Of a stretch of DNA of 43,214 bases, positions 36,915-43,214 are shown piece by piece. Location: the IMG/VR virus record IMGVR_UViG_3300046524_000291, positions 1 through 43,214 of that record. The stretch is one strand, 5' to 3'. The position numbers were made by a program, and so were the translations under genes. Source of the DNA: a virus. How positions within the stretch are numbered: position 1 is the first letter of the stretch; every line of letters starts with the position of its first letter. The notes beneath the pieces were generated by a model that did no database searches, had not been told where the DNA came from, and saw only the letters and a program-made list of their open reading frames with translations.

Positions 36915-38029
36915 CAGTTGTATCCCTCGCGCATCGGGTCGGGCTTCGGGTCGGGCTGGGGCTTCTTCGCGGCCCGCGAGAGGGCACCGCGGATGTACGC
37001 CTGGTCGACGATCAGACGCCGTCTCTGCTCCAGGTGCTTGGCGATGTCGCGTGCTGATGCGCTCGCGCCGAGAGCTGATGCGGCTTCCTCGACCGCGCCT
37101 TGCAGATTCACGGCGGGCAGGGCGCTGACCTGGAGCGCATCAGCCGCATCAGCCCGGTGCACCTCGTACTCCGGGGGGCGTTGTCCGAGGATGAGGGCGA
37201 CTGCGACGGGGTCGATGTGGACGCCGTAGGTGCTGAGGATCGTGGCGAGTTCGGCGGGGGGCGCATCAGGTCGTGCGGCGGCGGCGAACTGGATGGCGTC
37301 GGCCGGGTCCATGGTGGTGAAGCGGTCGCGCAGGACCTCGGTCGCGGACGCCGAGCGCGGGGCAGGCGCATCAGGCTGCGCAGCGGGTGCAGCTAGGGCG
37401 AGCATTTCGTCCATGGCCTGGCCGGCGCCTGCGGTGAGCTTGTCGCGGGACACGTCGACGAGGCCTTCGCCGAGCTGCTGGTCGCCGATGCCGACTCTGC
37501 CAATCAGCGTCCAGGCCTTCTTCGTCGCGGACTTCCGCTTGTTCTCGTCGGGGTGCCGTGCCGACAGGGCCTGCTGGTAGGCGAGTTGCTGGACGGTGAC
37601 GGCGTTGCGCCGGTCGGCCTCGGCGTCACGGCCGGTGGTGTAGACGACGACCGAGCGGGCGATGAACCCCAGGCCTTCGGCGGCGCCGGACATGGCGAGC
37701 GGGGTGACCGCGTACACGGCGGCCTCGCGGGGGCTGCTGGCGATGGTGAGGCCGATGCAGCTGGCTGAGACCGGGGTGAGCCACATGCCGCCCCGCACGA
37801 CTGCCGGGGACGACTGTCCGAGCATCGTTCTGCCGAGCATGATCAGGGCGAGGATCAGGGTGAGGCCCTCGCCGGCGGCGACGACTCCGGCGGCGGTCGC
37901 CTGTCGGTGGAACGCGGCGAGCGTGTTGGTGTAGGTGCCCCAGGCGCCGACACCGCCGACGACCGTGATGACGACGGCGGCGATGCCGAGGACAGCCTGC
38001 TGCCCGGTGGTGAGTTTGCGGGTGGTCAC
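36914..38029 (-). CDS. SpdB-like multi-pass membrane protein (371 aa)
   Basis: Four membrane helices occupy about residues 10-30, 45-67, 80-98 and 103-125. A cytoplasmic region with VQQLAYQQALSARHPDENKRKSATKKAWTLIGRVGIGD follows. A C-terminal segment, SALGASASARDIAKHLEQRRRLIVDQAYIRGALSRAAKK, has helix-turn-helix character. SpdB-type proteins spread plasmids along the recipient mycelium together with TraB. The GTG at 38029 overlaps the preceding stop (GTGA). An alternative is a DUF2637-like membrane protein without transfer function. Confidence 0.75.
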   Translation of the reverse strand: MTTRKLTTGQQAVLGIAAVVITVVGGVGAWGTYTNTLAAFHRQATAAGVVAAGEGLTLILALIMLGRTMLGQSSPAVVRGGMWLTPVSASCIGLTIASSPREAAVYAVTPLAMSGAAEGLGFIARSVVVYTTGRDAEADRRNAVTVQQLAYQQALSARHPDENKRKSATKKAWTLIGRVGIGDQQLGEGLVDVSRDKLTAGAGQAMDEMLALAAPAAQPDAPAPRSASATEVLRDRFTTMDPADAIQFAAAARPDAPPAELATILSTYGVHIDPVAVALILGQRPPEYEVHRADAADALQVSALPAVNLQGAVEEAASALGASASARDIAKHLEQRRRLIVDQAYIRGALSRAAKKPQPDPKPDPMREGYN

Positions 38030-38688
38030 TGGCCTTCACCTGCCTGGCGGTTCTCCTCGCGGCTGAGCTGGGACGGCTCGGTGCGCGGGGCGTCTTCGTG
38101 CCAGGGGAAGGGCCGGATCTTGTCTGCGGCCTTGAAGACGCTGACGGCGGATCCGGCCGGGGCCTCAGGCAGGGCGTAGACACGGCCACCGTCGAGCGAG
38201 GCGAGCAGGCGGGCACCGTGGTGCTCGCAGCCGTCGGCGCCTGCGTCCGTGGCGTCGAGGACTGTGACGACGGCCGGCCCGCTGCAAGGCGTGGGGTCCT
38301 CGGGGTGAGCGGCGGGGCATCGAGGGGCGTCCGGGGCGTCCACGGCCTGCGGCTCGTTGTCCTGTGGTTCCGCACCGAGGGCGCGAAGCAGGATGCGAAG
38401 GGCTTCGGTGAGGCCGCCGTGGGCCTGGGCGTAGGCGAAGATGTCGCCGTGGCCGACGCCCCCGTACATGGCGAGCATCTTCTGTCCGACGCGAATGGCG
38501 ACGTCCAGGTCGCTCGGCTCGATGGCCGGTACGGCGAGGGCGACGGAGGCCGCGGCGTACGACGGGGCGAGCCTGGGGGTGGCGCGCTGCTGCTTCCCCT
38601 TGGCGTAGTCCTCGTTGCAGAGACGGTGCAGTTCGGCAATGCGCGGATTGGCCCCCTGGCCGGGGGCGATAGGGTTCCGCTGGGTCAT
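38026..38688 (-). CDS. Hypothetical protein heading the transfer operon (220 aa)
   Basis: A helical N-terminal part (RIAELHRLCNEDYAKGKQQRATPRLAPSYAAASVALAVPAIEPSDLDVAIRVGQKMLAMY) is followed by a Cys/His segment (CPAAHPEDPTPCSGPAVVTVLDATDAGADGCEHHGARLLASL) that could bind zinc. The ATG at 38688 has GAGGAG nine bases upstream. It couples to the SpdB-like gene by GTGA overlap. No family recognised. Confidence 0.75.
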   Translation of the reverse strand: MTQRNPIAPGQGANPRIAELHRLCNEDYAKGKQQRATPRLAPSYAAASVALAVPAIEPSDLDVAIRVGQKMLAMYGGVGHGDIFAYAQAHGGLTEALRILLRALGAEPQDNEPQAVDAPDAPRCPAAHPEDPTPCSGPAVVTVLDATDAGADGCEHHGARLLASLDGGRVYALPEAPAGSAVSVFKAADKIRPFPWHEDAPRTEPSQLSREENRQAGEGQ

Positions 38689-38719
38689 GAGGGTGTACTC
38701 CTCTTGATCAAGTGGTGGT

Positions 38720-38753
38720 CCCCGGACGGGCGGTAGGGTCGCGCGTTCCGGGG
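38720..38753 (-). terminator. Weak hairpin downstream of the HTH gene
   Basis: CCCCGGA (38720-38726) pairs with TCCGGGG (38747-38753) around a 20-nt loop, just past the HTH gene's stop at 38771. Confidence 0.4.
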
Positions 38754-38770
38754 CTGCCCGCTTTCCGGGC

Positions 38771-39025
38771 CTATTCGGTTGTGGTCGGGGAGCTGGGCGG
38801 GGGTAGGGTCCCGGTCCCGTGCTCGCGGATGGCTCTTCGGACTGCGCTCGGGCTGATGCCGCGGTCCGCTGCGACTGCCGTCTTGGTTCCCAGCTCTCGT
38901 ACGCCGTCTTCGAGCGCTGCGGCTCGCCGTTGGGCACTCGCTGAGATCAAGCCGAGTAGTCGCTTCTGTCGCTGGTCCTCGGCATCAACTCTTTCGCGCC
39001 AATTGGTTGTTGGCACGCAGGTCAC
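38771..39025 (-). CDS. Small helix-turn-helix regulator of the transfer module (84 aa)
   Basis: The C-terminal half, LGTKTAVAADRGISPSAVRRAIREHGTG, is a helix-turn-helix of the homeodomain-like type; the first half is a basic helix. A perfect 20-bp palindrome lies four bases upstream of the GTG at 39025, the expected operator for self-control. No ribosome site is visible, so the message may be leaderless; a GTG at 39016 is the alternative start. By position it resembles the Kor-type regulators of Streptomyces transfer genes (inference). Confidence 0.68.
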   Translation of the reverse strand: MTCVPTTNWRERVDAEDQRQKRLLGLISASAQRRAAALEDGVRELGTKTAVAADRGISPSAVRRAIREHGTGTLPPPSSPTTTE

Positions 39026-39029
39026 ACTA

Positions 39030-39049
39030 CTAGAACCCTAGGGTTCTAG
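39030..39049. promoter_or_regulatory. Perfect 20-bp palindrome ahead of the transfer module
   Basis: CTAGAACCCTAGGGTTCTAG, with three CTAG sequences in 20 bases. It overlaps the stop codon (TAG) of the upstream gene and abuts the HTH gene's start. Operator role inferred. Confidence 0.85.
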
Positions 39050-39708
39050 GCAACAGTTTCGGCATGTTCCGTGTCCGTGTCGGGCTGGAGATCCGCGAGC
39101 CTCAGGAAGTCTTTCCGCTGGTAGACGCATCGGCACCAGCGGCACGTCAGCGCGGTTTCACCCGGGTACAGGCGCAGCACCGCGCCGCACGGGCCACCGT
39201 CCTGGTTGAGGGCGACGCAGTACCCGAACCGGTGGCCCACCTCGGACGGGTCGCGCGGGTCGACGATGGACAGCACCTCGGCCTCAAGTTGCCGGATCTC
39301 CAGGGCGAACTGGCCAGCCGTCGGCCAGTAGGCGGCGATCCACTCCAGGTTGAGGACGAGCGCCTGAGCGGCGGCCTCGACGCGGGCGCTGACGCCGTCT
39401 CCGTTCGGCCGGCGACGCAGCGGCCGGGCCCACCCGCGGTCGAGGCGCATCGCGCGGTACCAGTCCTCCAAGACGCCGACCATGCCGCCGTTGGCGCGCA
39501 GGCTCAGCACGTCCTCGACGACGGGCAGCGGCGCCTCGACGGCTCGGGACCGGCCGACCTGGGGGCCGTTGTTGCCGGGGGCGAGGAACTCGGCGAGCTG
39601 CTCCCAGAGCGGTCGCATGCGGTCGAGTCGGTTGAGGGTGGCGAGGGTGCAGCCGGGGCACAGGTACCCGTGCTCCAGCTGCTGTTCGCACAGTCCGCAG
39701 ACGTTCAC
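39046..39708 (-). CDS. Protein with two zinc-binding ends (220 aa)
   Basis: The N-terminus NVCGLCEQQLEHGYLCPGC is a four-Cys zinc knuckle. The C-terminal CVALNQDGGPCGAVLRLYPGETALTCRWCRC is another. Between them, helical sequence (LVLNLEWIAAYWPTAGQFALEIRQLEAEVLSIVDP) resembles a scaffold rather than an enzyme. The GTG at 39708 overlaps the upstream stop. Proteins of this design recur in Streptomyces mobile elements; function unknown. Confidence 0.78.
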   Translation of the reverse strand: MNVCGLCEQQLEHGYLCPGCTLATLNRLDRMRPLWEQLAEFLAPGNNGPQVGRSRAVEAPLPVVEDVLSLRANGGMVGVLEDWYRAMRLDRGWARPLRRRPNGDGVSARVEAAAQALVLNLEWIAAYWPTAGQFALEIRQLEAEVLSIVDPRDPSEVGHRFGYCVALNQDGGPCGAVLRLYPGETALTCRWCRCVYQRKDFLRLADLQPDTDTEHAETVA

Positions 39709-39971
39709 GGTGTGCCGTCCTCCTTGAGCTCGGCGCGGATGCGGCGGGAGGCGTGACGCATGGCTTCGCGAGCGGGCTCGGCAAGTCCGATGCCGGTCGC
39801 TGCGTAGTCAAGTTCAGCGGCCACTGAGAGGGCGCGCTCGGTGGCGGCCTCGGCAGCCACGGCGCGCGCCTTCCAGCGGTCGCCGCGACGCCAGGCCGTG
39901 TTGGCGTTGCGGTACAGGGCGTCTAGGTCGTCGTCCGTGATGCTGTCGGCGGTGTGTCGACGTCTGCTCAT
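39705..39971 (-). CDS. Hypothetical helical protein (88 aa)
   Basis: The sequence MSRRRHTADSITDDDLDALYRNANTAWRRGDRWKARAVAAEAATERALSVAAELDYAATGIGLAEPAREAMRHASRRIRAELKEDGTP is charged and helical. The ATG at 39971 has AGGA six bases upstream and overlaps the previous stop (ATGA). No family recognised. Confidence 0.72.
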   Translation of the reverse strand: MSRRRHTADSITDDDLDALYRNANTAWRRGDRWKARAVAAEAATERALSVAAELDYAATGIGLAEPAREAMRHASRRIRAELKEDGTP

Positions 39972-40363
39972 GCGCTGTCCTGTCCCTCGTAGTAGGCGCT
40001 GGTGATGACCGCGAACGCGTCCTGCTCGGCGACGCTGAGGTGGGTGCGTGCGGCGAGCGGGCGAGTGCAGCGCTTCCCGTCGTGCACACCGCCGTGGGAG
40101 TGCACCCACAGTTGGCAGCAGGGGACGAGGGGCGGGGGCTCTGGGTGGTGCGGCCGAGTCATGCGCTCGGCCCGCTGTGCTTCGGCGCGGATCCTGCGCT
40201 GGTTGCGGTACTCCAGCGACGTGCCGAGGGCGAGGACGAAGGCGCCGTCGGCGAGCAGGGCGAAGGCGATCCACTGGTGGTGCCAGGCCGTGTAGCAGGC
40301 GAATCCGGCGAGGGTGAGCGTCACGAGGGCGAGGCCGCGGGCGAGGCGTAGGGGGTTGGGCAC
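39968..40363 (-). CDS. Membrane protein with a cytoplasmic Cys-containing tail (131 aa)
   Basis: Two membrane helices near residues 8-28 and 30-47 (LALVTLTLAGFACYTAWHHQWIAFALLADGAFVLAL). They are followed by a basic segment and VPCCQLWVHSHGGVHDGKRCTRPLAARTHLS, whose Cys and His residues may bind metal. The GTG at 40363 follows GGAGG in the first of three repeated leaders. Confidence 0.75.
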   Translation of the reverse strand: MPNPLRLARGLALVTLTLAGFACYTAWHHQWIAFALLADGAFVLALGTSLEYRNQRRIRAEAQRAERMTRPHHPEPPPLVPCCQLWVHSHGGVHDGKRCTRPLAARTHLSVAEQDAFAVITSAYYEGQDSA

Positions 40364-40420
40364 GGGTTCCTCCGTGGTGTGATGGGTGGGAGGCCGCCCC
40401 TATTAGCTGTAGGGGCGGCC
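40364..40420 (-). promoter_or_regulatory. Repeated hairpin-plus-RBS leader, copy 1
   Basis: An 11-bp stem (40392-40402 with 40410-40420, 7-nt loop), then a conserved sequence ending CACCACGGAGGAAC before the GTG at 40363. Thirty-seven bases are identical to copy 2. Confidence 0.8.
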
Positions 40421-40429
40421 TGCCCGGGG

Positions 40430-40642
40430 TCACGGGGCGATGTGGATCTCGCCGAGCGGCACGCCGTTGGTGATCTGGCTGTACAGCTCCTGGAGCCGGG
40501 CCATTGCCCGGCGATCGCGCCGGTTCAGCGCGCGGCAGGTGGTGTCCGGCAGGGCGAACCAGCAGGTGACGCACAGGTACTTGCCGGGGCCCTTCATGCC
40601 GTCGGGGCAGCCGGGGCAGCGGGTGGGGGCCATGGCGGTCAC
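40430..40642 (-). CDS. Small zinc-ribbon protein (70 aa)
   Basis: The sequence RCPGCPDGMKGPGKYLCVTCWFALPDTTCRALNRRDRRAMARLQELYSQITNG has a CxxC...CxxC ribbon followed by a basic helix, a design common in Streptomyces phages. The GTG at 40642 overlaps the preceding stop (GTGA); an ATG at 40633 is an alternative. It is followed by repeat-leader hairpin 1. Confidence 0.75.
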   Translation of the reverse strand: MTAMAPTRCPGCPDGMKGPGKYLCVTCWFALPDTTCRALNRRDRRAMARLQELYSQITNGVPLGEIHIAP

Positions 40643-41427
40643 TCGCCCGTCTCAACGGCGGCCGGCGCGGCGTGGATGGTGAACGTGCCGTCGCGGTGCC
40701 GGATCAGCCAGTCGCCGAAGCGGGTGACGACGTGGCCGGGCTTCTGACCGACGCGGAGGCCGACGGTGGTGACCTTGCCGTCGACGACCTCGGTGAAGGC
40801 CTTGGTGAAGACGCCGTCGCGGTCGAGCTGCCAGTCGATGAGTTCGTAGCTGCGCGGGGTCAGGTGCCAGGTCTTGCAGCCCGCGGCTTCCAGTTCGACG
40901 AGCGGGCGGCAGTGGGGGCACTCGGCGCGCACGTCCAGCAGCGGCAGCCCGGCGACCGCGCGGGAGACTTCCGCGTCGGTGACGTCACCGACGTACTGCC
41001 CGCAGCCGTTGCAGAAGCGCTTCAGCTTCATCGTGGTGTGCTTGCCGCCGTCAGCGTCCACGGTGACGGCGTCGGGGGTGAAGGTGCGCGGGGCCGCAGC
41101 CTTCGGGGTCTCCTCAACGGGGCTGCCCGCATGCTCGCGGCAGAAGTCGCCGTCCTCGTCGCACTGCCAGCCTCGCTTGCGCAGGTGCGCCCGGGCGACC
41201 TCCAGCCGCTCGGCCTTGCTCTGTTCCTCGGAAACCATGTACTCGCCCGACTCGGTGAAGCCGCACTCGTCGCAGAAGACGGCGATACGGGACGGGAAAA
41301 GCGGGCTGTCGGGGTCCCGCAGGATCGCCGAGACGATCTCGGGAGTGAGGGGCGTGGCGTACGCCGCAGTGCTCTCCTCGACGCTGATGTGCCCCAACTG
41401 CTGGCTGATGCTGGGCTGGTCGTTCAT
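40639..41427 (-). CDS. Multi-zinc-site protein of unknown function (262 aa)
   Basis: Three Cys clusters are visible: FCDECGFTESGEYM with a later CDEDGDFCREH, then RFCNGCGQYVG with CPHC near residues 137-170. A C-terminal domain without Cys (WHLTPRSYELIDWQLDRDGVFTKAFTEVVDG ... GDWLIRHRDGTFTIHA) follows. This suggests a nucleic-acid or protein adaptor. The ATG at 41427 follows repeat leader 2. Confidence 0.78.
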   Translation of the reverse strand: MNDQPSISQQLGHISVEESTAAYATPLTPEIVSAILRDPDSPLFPSRIAVFCDECGFTESGEYMVSEEQSKAERLEVARAHLRKRGWQCDEDGDFCREHAGSPVEETPKAAAPRTFTPDAVTVDADGGKHTTMKLKRFCNGCGQYVGDVTDAEVSRAVAGLPLLDVRAECPHCRPLVELEAAGCKTWHLTPRSYELIDWQLDRDGVFTKAFTEVVDGKVTTVGLRVGQKPGHVVTRFGDWLIRHRDGTFTIHAAPAAVETGE

Positions 41428-41486
41428 GGGTTCCTCCGTGGTGTGATGGGTGGGAGGCCGCCCCGCAACTCGACTGCGGGGCGGCC
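41428..41486 (-). promoter_or_regulatory. Repeated hairpin-plus-RBS leader, copy 2
   Basis: A 12-bp stem (41456-41467 with 41475-41486, 7-nt loop), then the same CACCACGGAGGAAC end before the ATG at 41427. Confidence 0.8.
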
Positions 41487-41495
41487 GACTTGAGG

Positions 41496-41870
41496 TCAGG
41501 CGCAGATGACGCAGCGATGGTCGGCGATCTCCGTGTCGCGGCAGTGGTCGACGCAGCCACGGCAGTACGGCGTCTTTCGGTACTGGGCGTGGCCGTCGAA
41601 GCGCATGTCAGCTGGGTCGAAGGGCCGCTTGCACTTTCCGCACGCTGTGGCGGTCGGCTGCTCCTCGACGGCCGGGTGCTCAACGACCCAACGCCGTACG
41701 GCCTGTTCAATGACGAGCAGCGCGGCGTTTCCTCGGGCCTGTACGGCGTCGTTCTCGGGACTGTCAGTCGCGGTCTGGGCAGCCTTACGAACAGCGCGCT
41801 GGTAGATGGCGTACGGCTTCTCGATCTCGCGCATGAGGGCCATCAGGGCAAGGTGCTGGTCACTGGTCAT
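41496..41870 (-). CDS. Zinc-ribbon protein (124 aa)
   Basis: A helical N-terminal half (LMALMREIEKPYAIYQRAVRKAAQ ... ALLVIEQAVRRWVVEHP) is followed by a ribbon, TACGKCKRPFDPADMRFDGHAQYRKTPYCRGCVDHCRDTEIADHRCVICA, with four CxxC-like pairs. Similar proteins in phages with Prim-Pol replication have unknown functions. The ATG at 41870 follows repeat leader 3. Confidence 0.78.
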   Translation of the reverse strand: MTSDQHLALMALMREIEKPYAIYQRAVRKAAQTATDSPENDAVQARGNAALLVIEQAVRRWVVEHPAVEEQPTATACGKCKRPFDPADMRFDGHAQYRKTPYCRGCVDHCRDTEIADHRCVICA

Positions 41871-41928
41871 GAGTTCCTCCGTGGTGTGATGGGTGGAGGT
41901 CCGGGCCTGATAGCGACAGGCCCGGACC
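41871..41928 (-). promoter_or_regulatory. Repeated hairpin-plus-RBS leader, copy 3
   Basis: A 12-bp stem (41898-41909 with 41917-41928, 7-nt loop), then CACCACGGAGGAAC before the ATG at 41870. The stem sequence differs from copies 1 and 2 but stays fully paired. It abuts the helicase stop codon. Confidence 0.78.
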
Positions 41929-41929
41929 G

Positions 41930-43214
41930 TCATGCGGCGACGAGCAGGGAGTCGAGGACCGCGGCTACGTGGTCGGTGTCGATCAGGTCGGCGACCTCGC
42001 CAGCCGTGGCCTGCCGGGGGATTGCGATGCCCCGGCGGCGGCACAGGCCCATCTGCTTCGGGCTCGGCTTGCCTGCTCGCCAGCGGGCCCGGCGGTCGAC
42101 GAACGCTCCGGGCGCCAGCACGCGGGCCTGCTGCTCCAGCCAGGCCAGGGCCTCGCCGAGCGGGCGGGCGACGTCCTCCACCGGCGGCTGTACGCCGTCC
42201 TGTGCTGTCCAGCGGCGCATCCGGTACAGGCGCGTCCCGTGGTCCCGGGCGAGGAACAGGGTCATCGAGTTCGAGACGCGGATGAACCAGGTCCCGGCCG
42301 GCGTCCGCAGCCAGCAGATCGACGAGCCGCCGAAGAGGTTGATCTCCTCGGCATGGACCTGCGCGGCCAGGGCGCGGCGCTTCTCGGAGGCCACGTGTTC
42401 CTCGGCGACCTGGCACAGGCTCTTGCCCTCGTCGGCCTCGCCGATCTCCCGCTCGGTCAGGTCGACCATCGAGGCGAGCTTGTGGCGGCTCGCGGCGCCC
42501 ATGACGTCGAGCAGCAGGGCGTCCCGCTTGCCCGGCGCCGGGCGCAGGCCGCGCCCGACCATCTGCACGTATAGGCCGGCGCTCTTGGTGGGGCGGGCGA
42601 CCACGATGCAGGAGGTGTGCGGGGCGTCGAACCCCTCGGTGAGCACCATGCAGTTGGTGAGCACCTGCACGTCGCCCGCCGCGTACTGGGCGAGGGTCGC
42701 GCGGCGCTCGTCGCGGCCCATGTCGCCCCAGACCGGGGCGGCCTTGATGCCGACGGCCCGCAGCGCGGCGGCGGCGCCCTGGGCGGTCGCCACGGTCGGC
42801 GTGAAGACGACGCCCGGGCGGTCGCTGGCGTGGTCGGCGTACGCCTTGGCGATCGCGTCGAGGGCGCCCGAGTCCTCCAGTGCCTTGCCGAGCTGGCCCT
42901 CGACGAGGTCGCCGCCCCTGGTCTTGACCTTGTTGAGGTCGAGGGTGTCGACGGTGATGGTCTTGCCGCGGACGTCGCAGAGGTAGCCATCGCTGATCAT
43001 GTCGAGGATGTCGAGGCGGAAGACGACGTCCTGCCAGACCTCGGCGAGGCCACCGTCTGTGCGGGTCATCGTGGCGGTGAAGCCGGCCGTCGGTACGCCG
43101 TCCCAGGCGCCGAAGTGCTGGAGGACTTCCATGTAGGTGCGGGCGGCGGCGTGGTGGCACTCGTCCACGATGATCAGGCCGATATTGCGGATGGCCTCGC
43201 GGCGCTTCGGTACG
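41930..43214 (-). CDS. DEAD/DEAH-type superfamily II helicase, C-terminal part (gene crosses the circular join)
   Basis: This is the 3' part of the 534-residue helicase that starts at 447. Bases 43088-43214 duplicate 1-127. Visible helicase motifs are GFTATMTRTD after the DECH box (motif III region), VLTEGFDAPHTSCIVVARPT (motif V) and QMVGRGLRP (motif VI with its arginine fingers). The C-terminus carries a basic tail and no recognisable extra domain. The stop codon is followed within two bases by a 12-bp hairpin (41898-41928), which leads into the next gene's leader. Confidence 0.9.
   Translation of the reverse strand, partial: VPKRREAIRNIGLIIVDECHHAAARTYMEVLQHFGAWDGVPTAGFTATMTRTDGGLAEVWQDVVFRLDILDMISDGYLCDVRGKTITVDTLDLNKVKTRGGDLVEGQLGKALEDSGALDAIAKAYADHASDRPGVVFTPTVATAQGAAAALRAVGIKAAPVWGDMGRDERRATLAQYAAGDVQVLTNCMVLTEGFDAPHTSCIVVARPTKSAGLYVQMVGRGLRPAPGKRDALLLDVMGAASRHKLASMVDLTEREIGEADEGKSLCQVAEEHVASEKRRALAAQVHAEEINLFGGSSICWLRTPAGTWFIRVSNSMTLFLARDHGTRLYRMRRWTAQDGVQPPVEDVARPLGEALAWLEQQARVLAPGAFVDRRARWRAGKPSPKQMGLCRRRGIAIPRQATAGEVADLIDTDHVAAVLDSLLVAA
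43088..43214. repeat. Terminal direct repeat, copy 2 (circular overlap)
   Basis: Exact second copy of bases 1-127. Removing one copy gives a circle of 43,087 bp. It covers the helicase DECH box. Confidence 0.95.

Noticed and set aside
33670-37128. A 1152-residue open frame on the plus strand
   Set aside because: It is the antisense shadow of the FtsK-like and Spd genes; composition is Gly/Ala/Asp/Val-rich without domains, while the minus strand has clear Walker motifs and ribosome sites.

Overview
The window is one complete circular element. Its first 127 bases recur exactly as its last 127 bases (43088-43214), so it closes into a circle of 43,087 bp and the helicase gene runs across the join. 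Strong GC bias in third codon positions, frequent GTG and TTG starts, stop/start overlaps of the ATGA, GTGA, TTGA and TGATG types, a DUF6415-type gene and FtsK/Spd transfer-type genes all point to Streptomyces or a close actinomycete relative. The element is a temperate siphophage with a site-specific integrase and a tRNA-derived attP. It also carries a gene set that looks like a Streptomyces conjugation module, so it reads as a phage/AICE (actinomycete integrative and conjugative element) or phage-plasmid hybrid.

Layout: (1) 774-4944, minus: an early/replication operon with a Cro-like XRE protein, an Xis-like HTH protein, two small unknowns and a Prim-Pol/DUF927 replication protein. (2) 448-773: a gene-free region with nine copies of an 8-bp GGTACGCA/TGCGTACC motif, a candidate replication origin. 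(3) 447 to 1 and then 43087 to 41930, minus: a superfamily II helicase. (4) 39046-41870, minus: small zinc-ribbon and membrane proteins, three of them behind near-identical hairpin-plus-RBS leaders. (5) 33685-38688, minus: an FtsK/TraB-like DNA translocase with SpdB-like and SpdD-like membrane proteins and helper genes. It is followed by a CTAG-rich repeat region (candidate clt) and preceded by a small HTH gene under a perfect 20-bp palindrome. (6) 31310-33533: small genes, ending in an HNH endonuclease. (7) 10780-31125, minus: the late operon, with terminase, portal, MuF-like protein, scaffold, capsid, connectors, tail tube, frameshifted tail chaperones, tape measure, Dit and tail tip, and lysis genes. 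(8) 8325-10615: a regulatory locus (XRE, XRE/TPR, DUF6415 and a 56-residue zinc protein) beside attP. (9) 5215-7733, plus: a lysogeny operon (XRE repressor, unknown, tyrosine integrase) reading towards attP.

How it fits together: three 17-bp operators lie between the divergent XRE genes and probably switch between the lysogenic rightward operon and the leftward replication operon. The integrase, with the Xis-like protein, would act at attP. attP is a tRNA-Lys(UUU) 3' half flanked on both sides by tandem 11-bp arm-type repeats. Prim-Pol and the helicase would replicate the excised circle. The virion genes would package it, and the FtsK/Spd set could also move it as double-stranded DNA between mycelia. 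Which transfer routes actually operate cannot be read from sequence alone. Almost all functions are recognised from protein motifs and gene order by eye; no database search was run.
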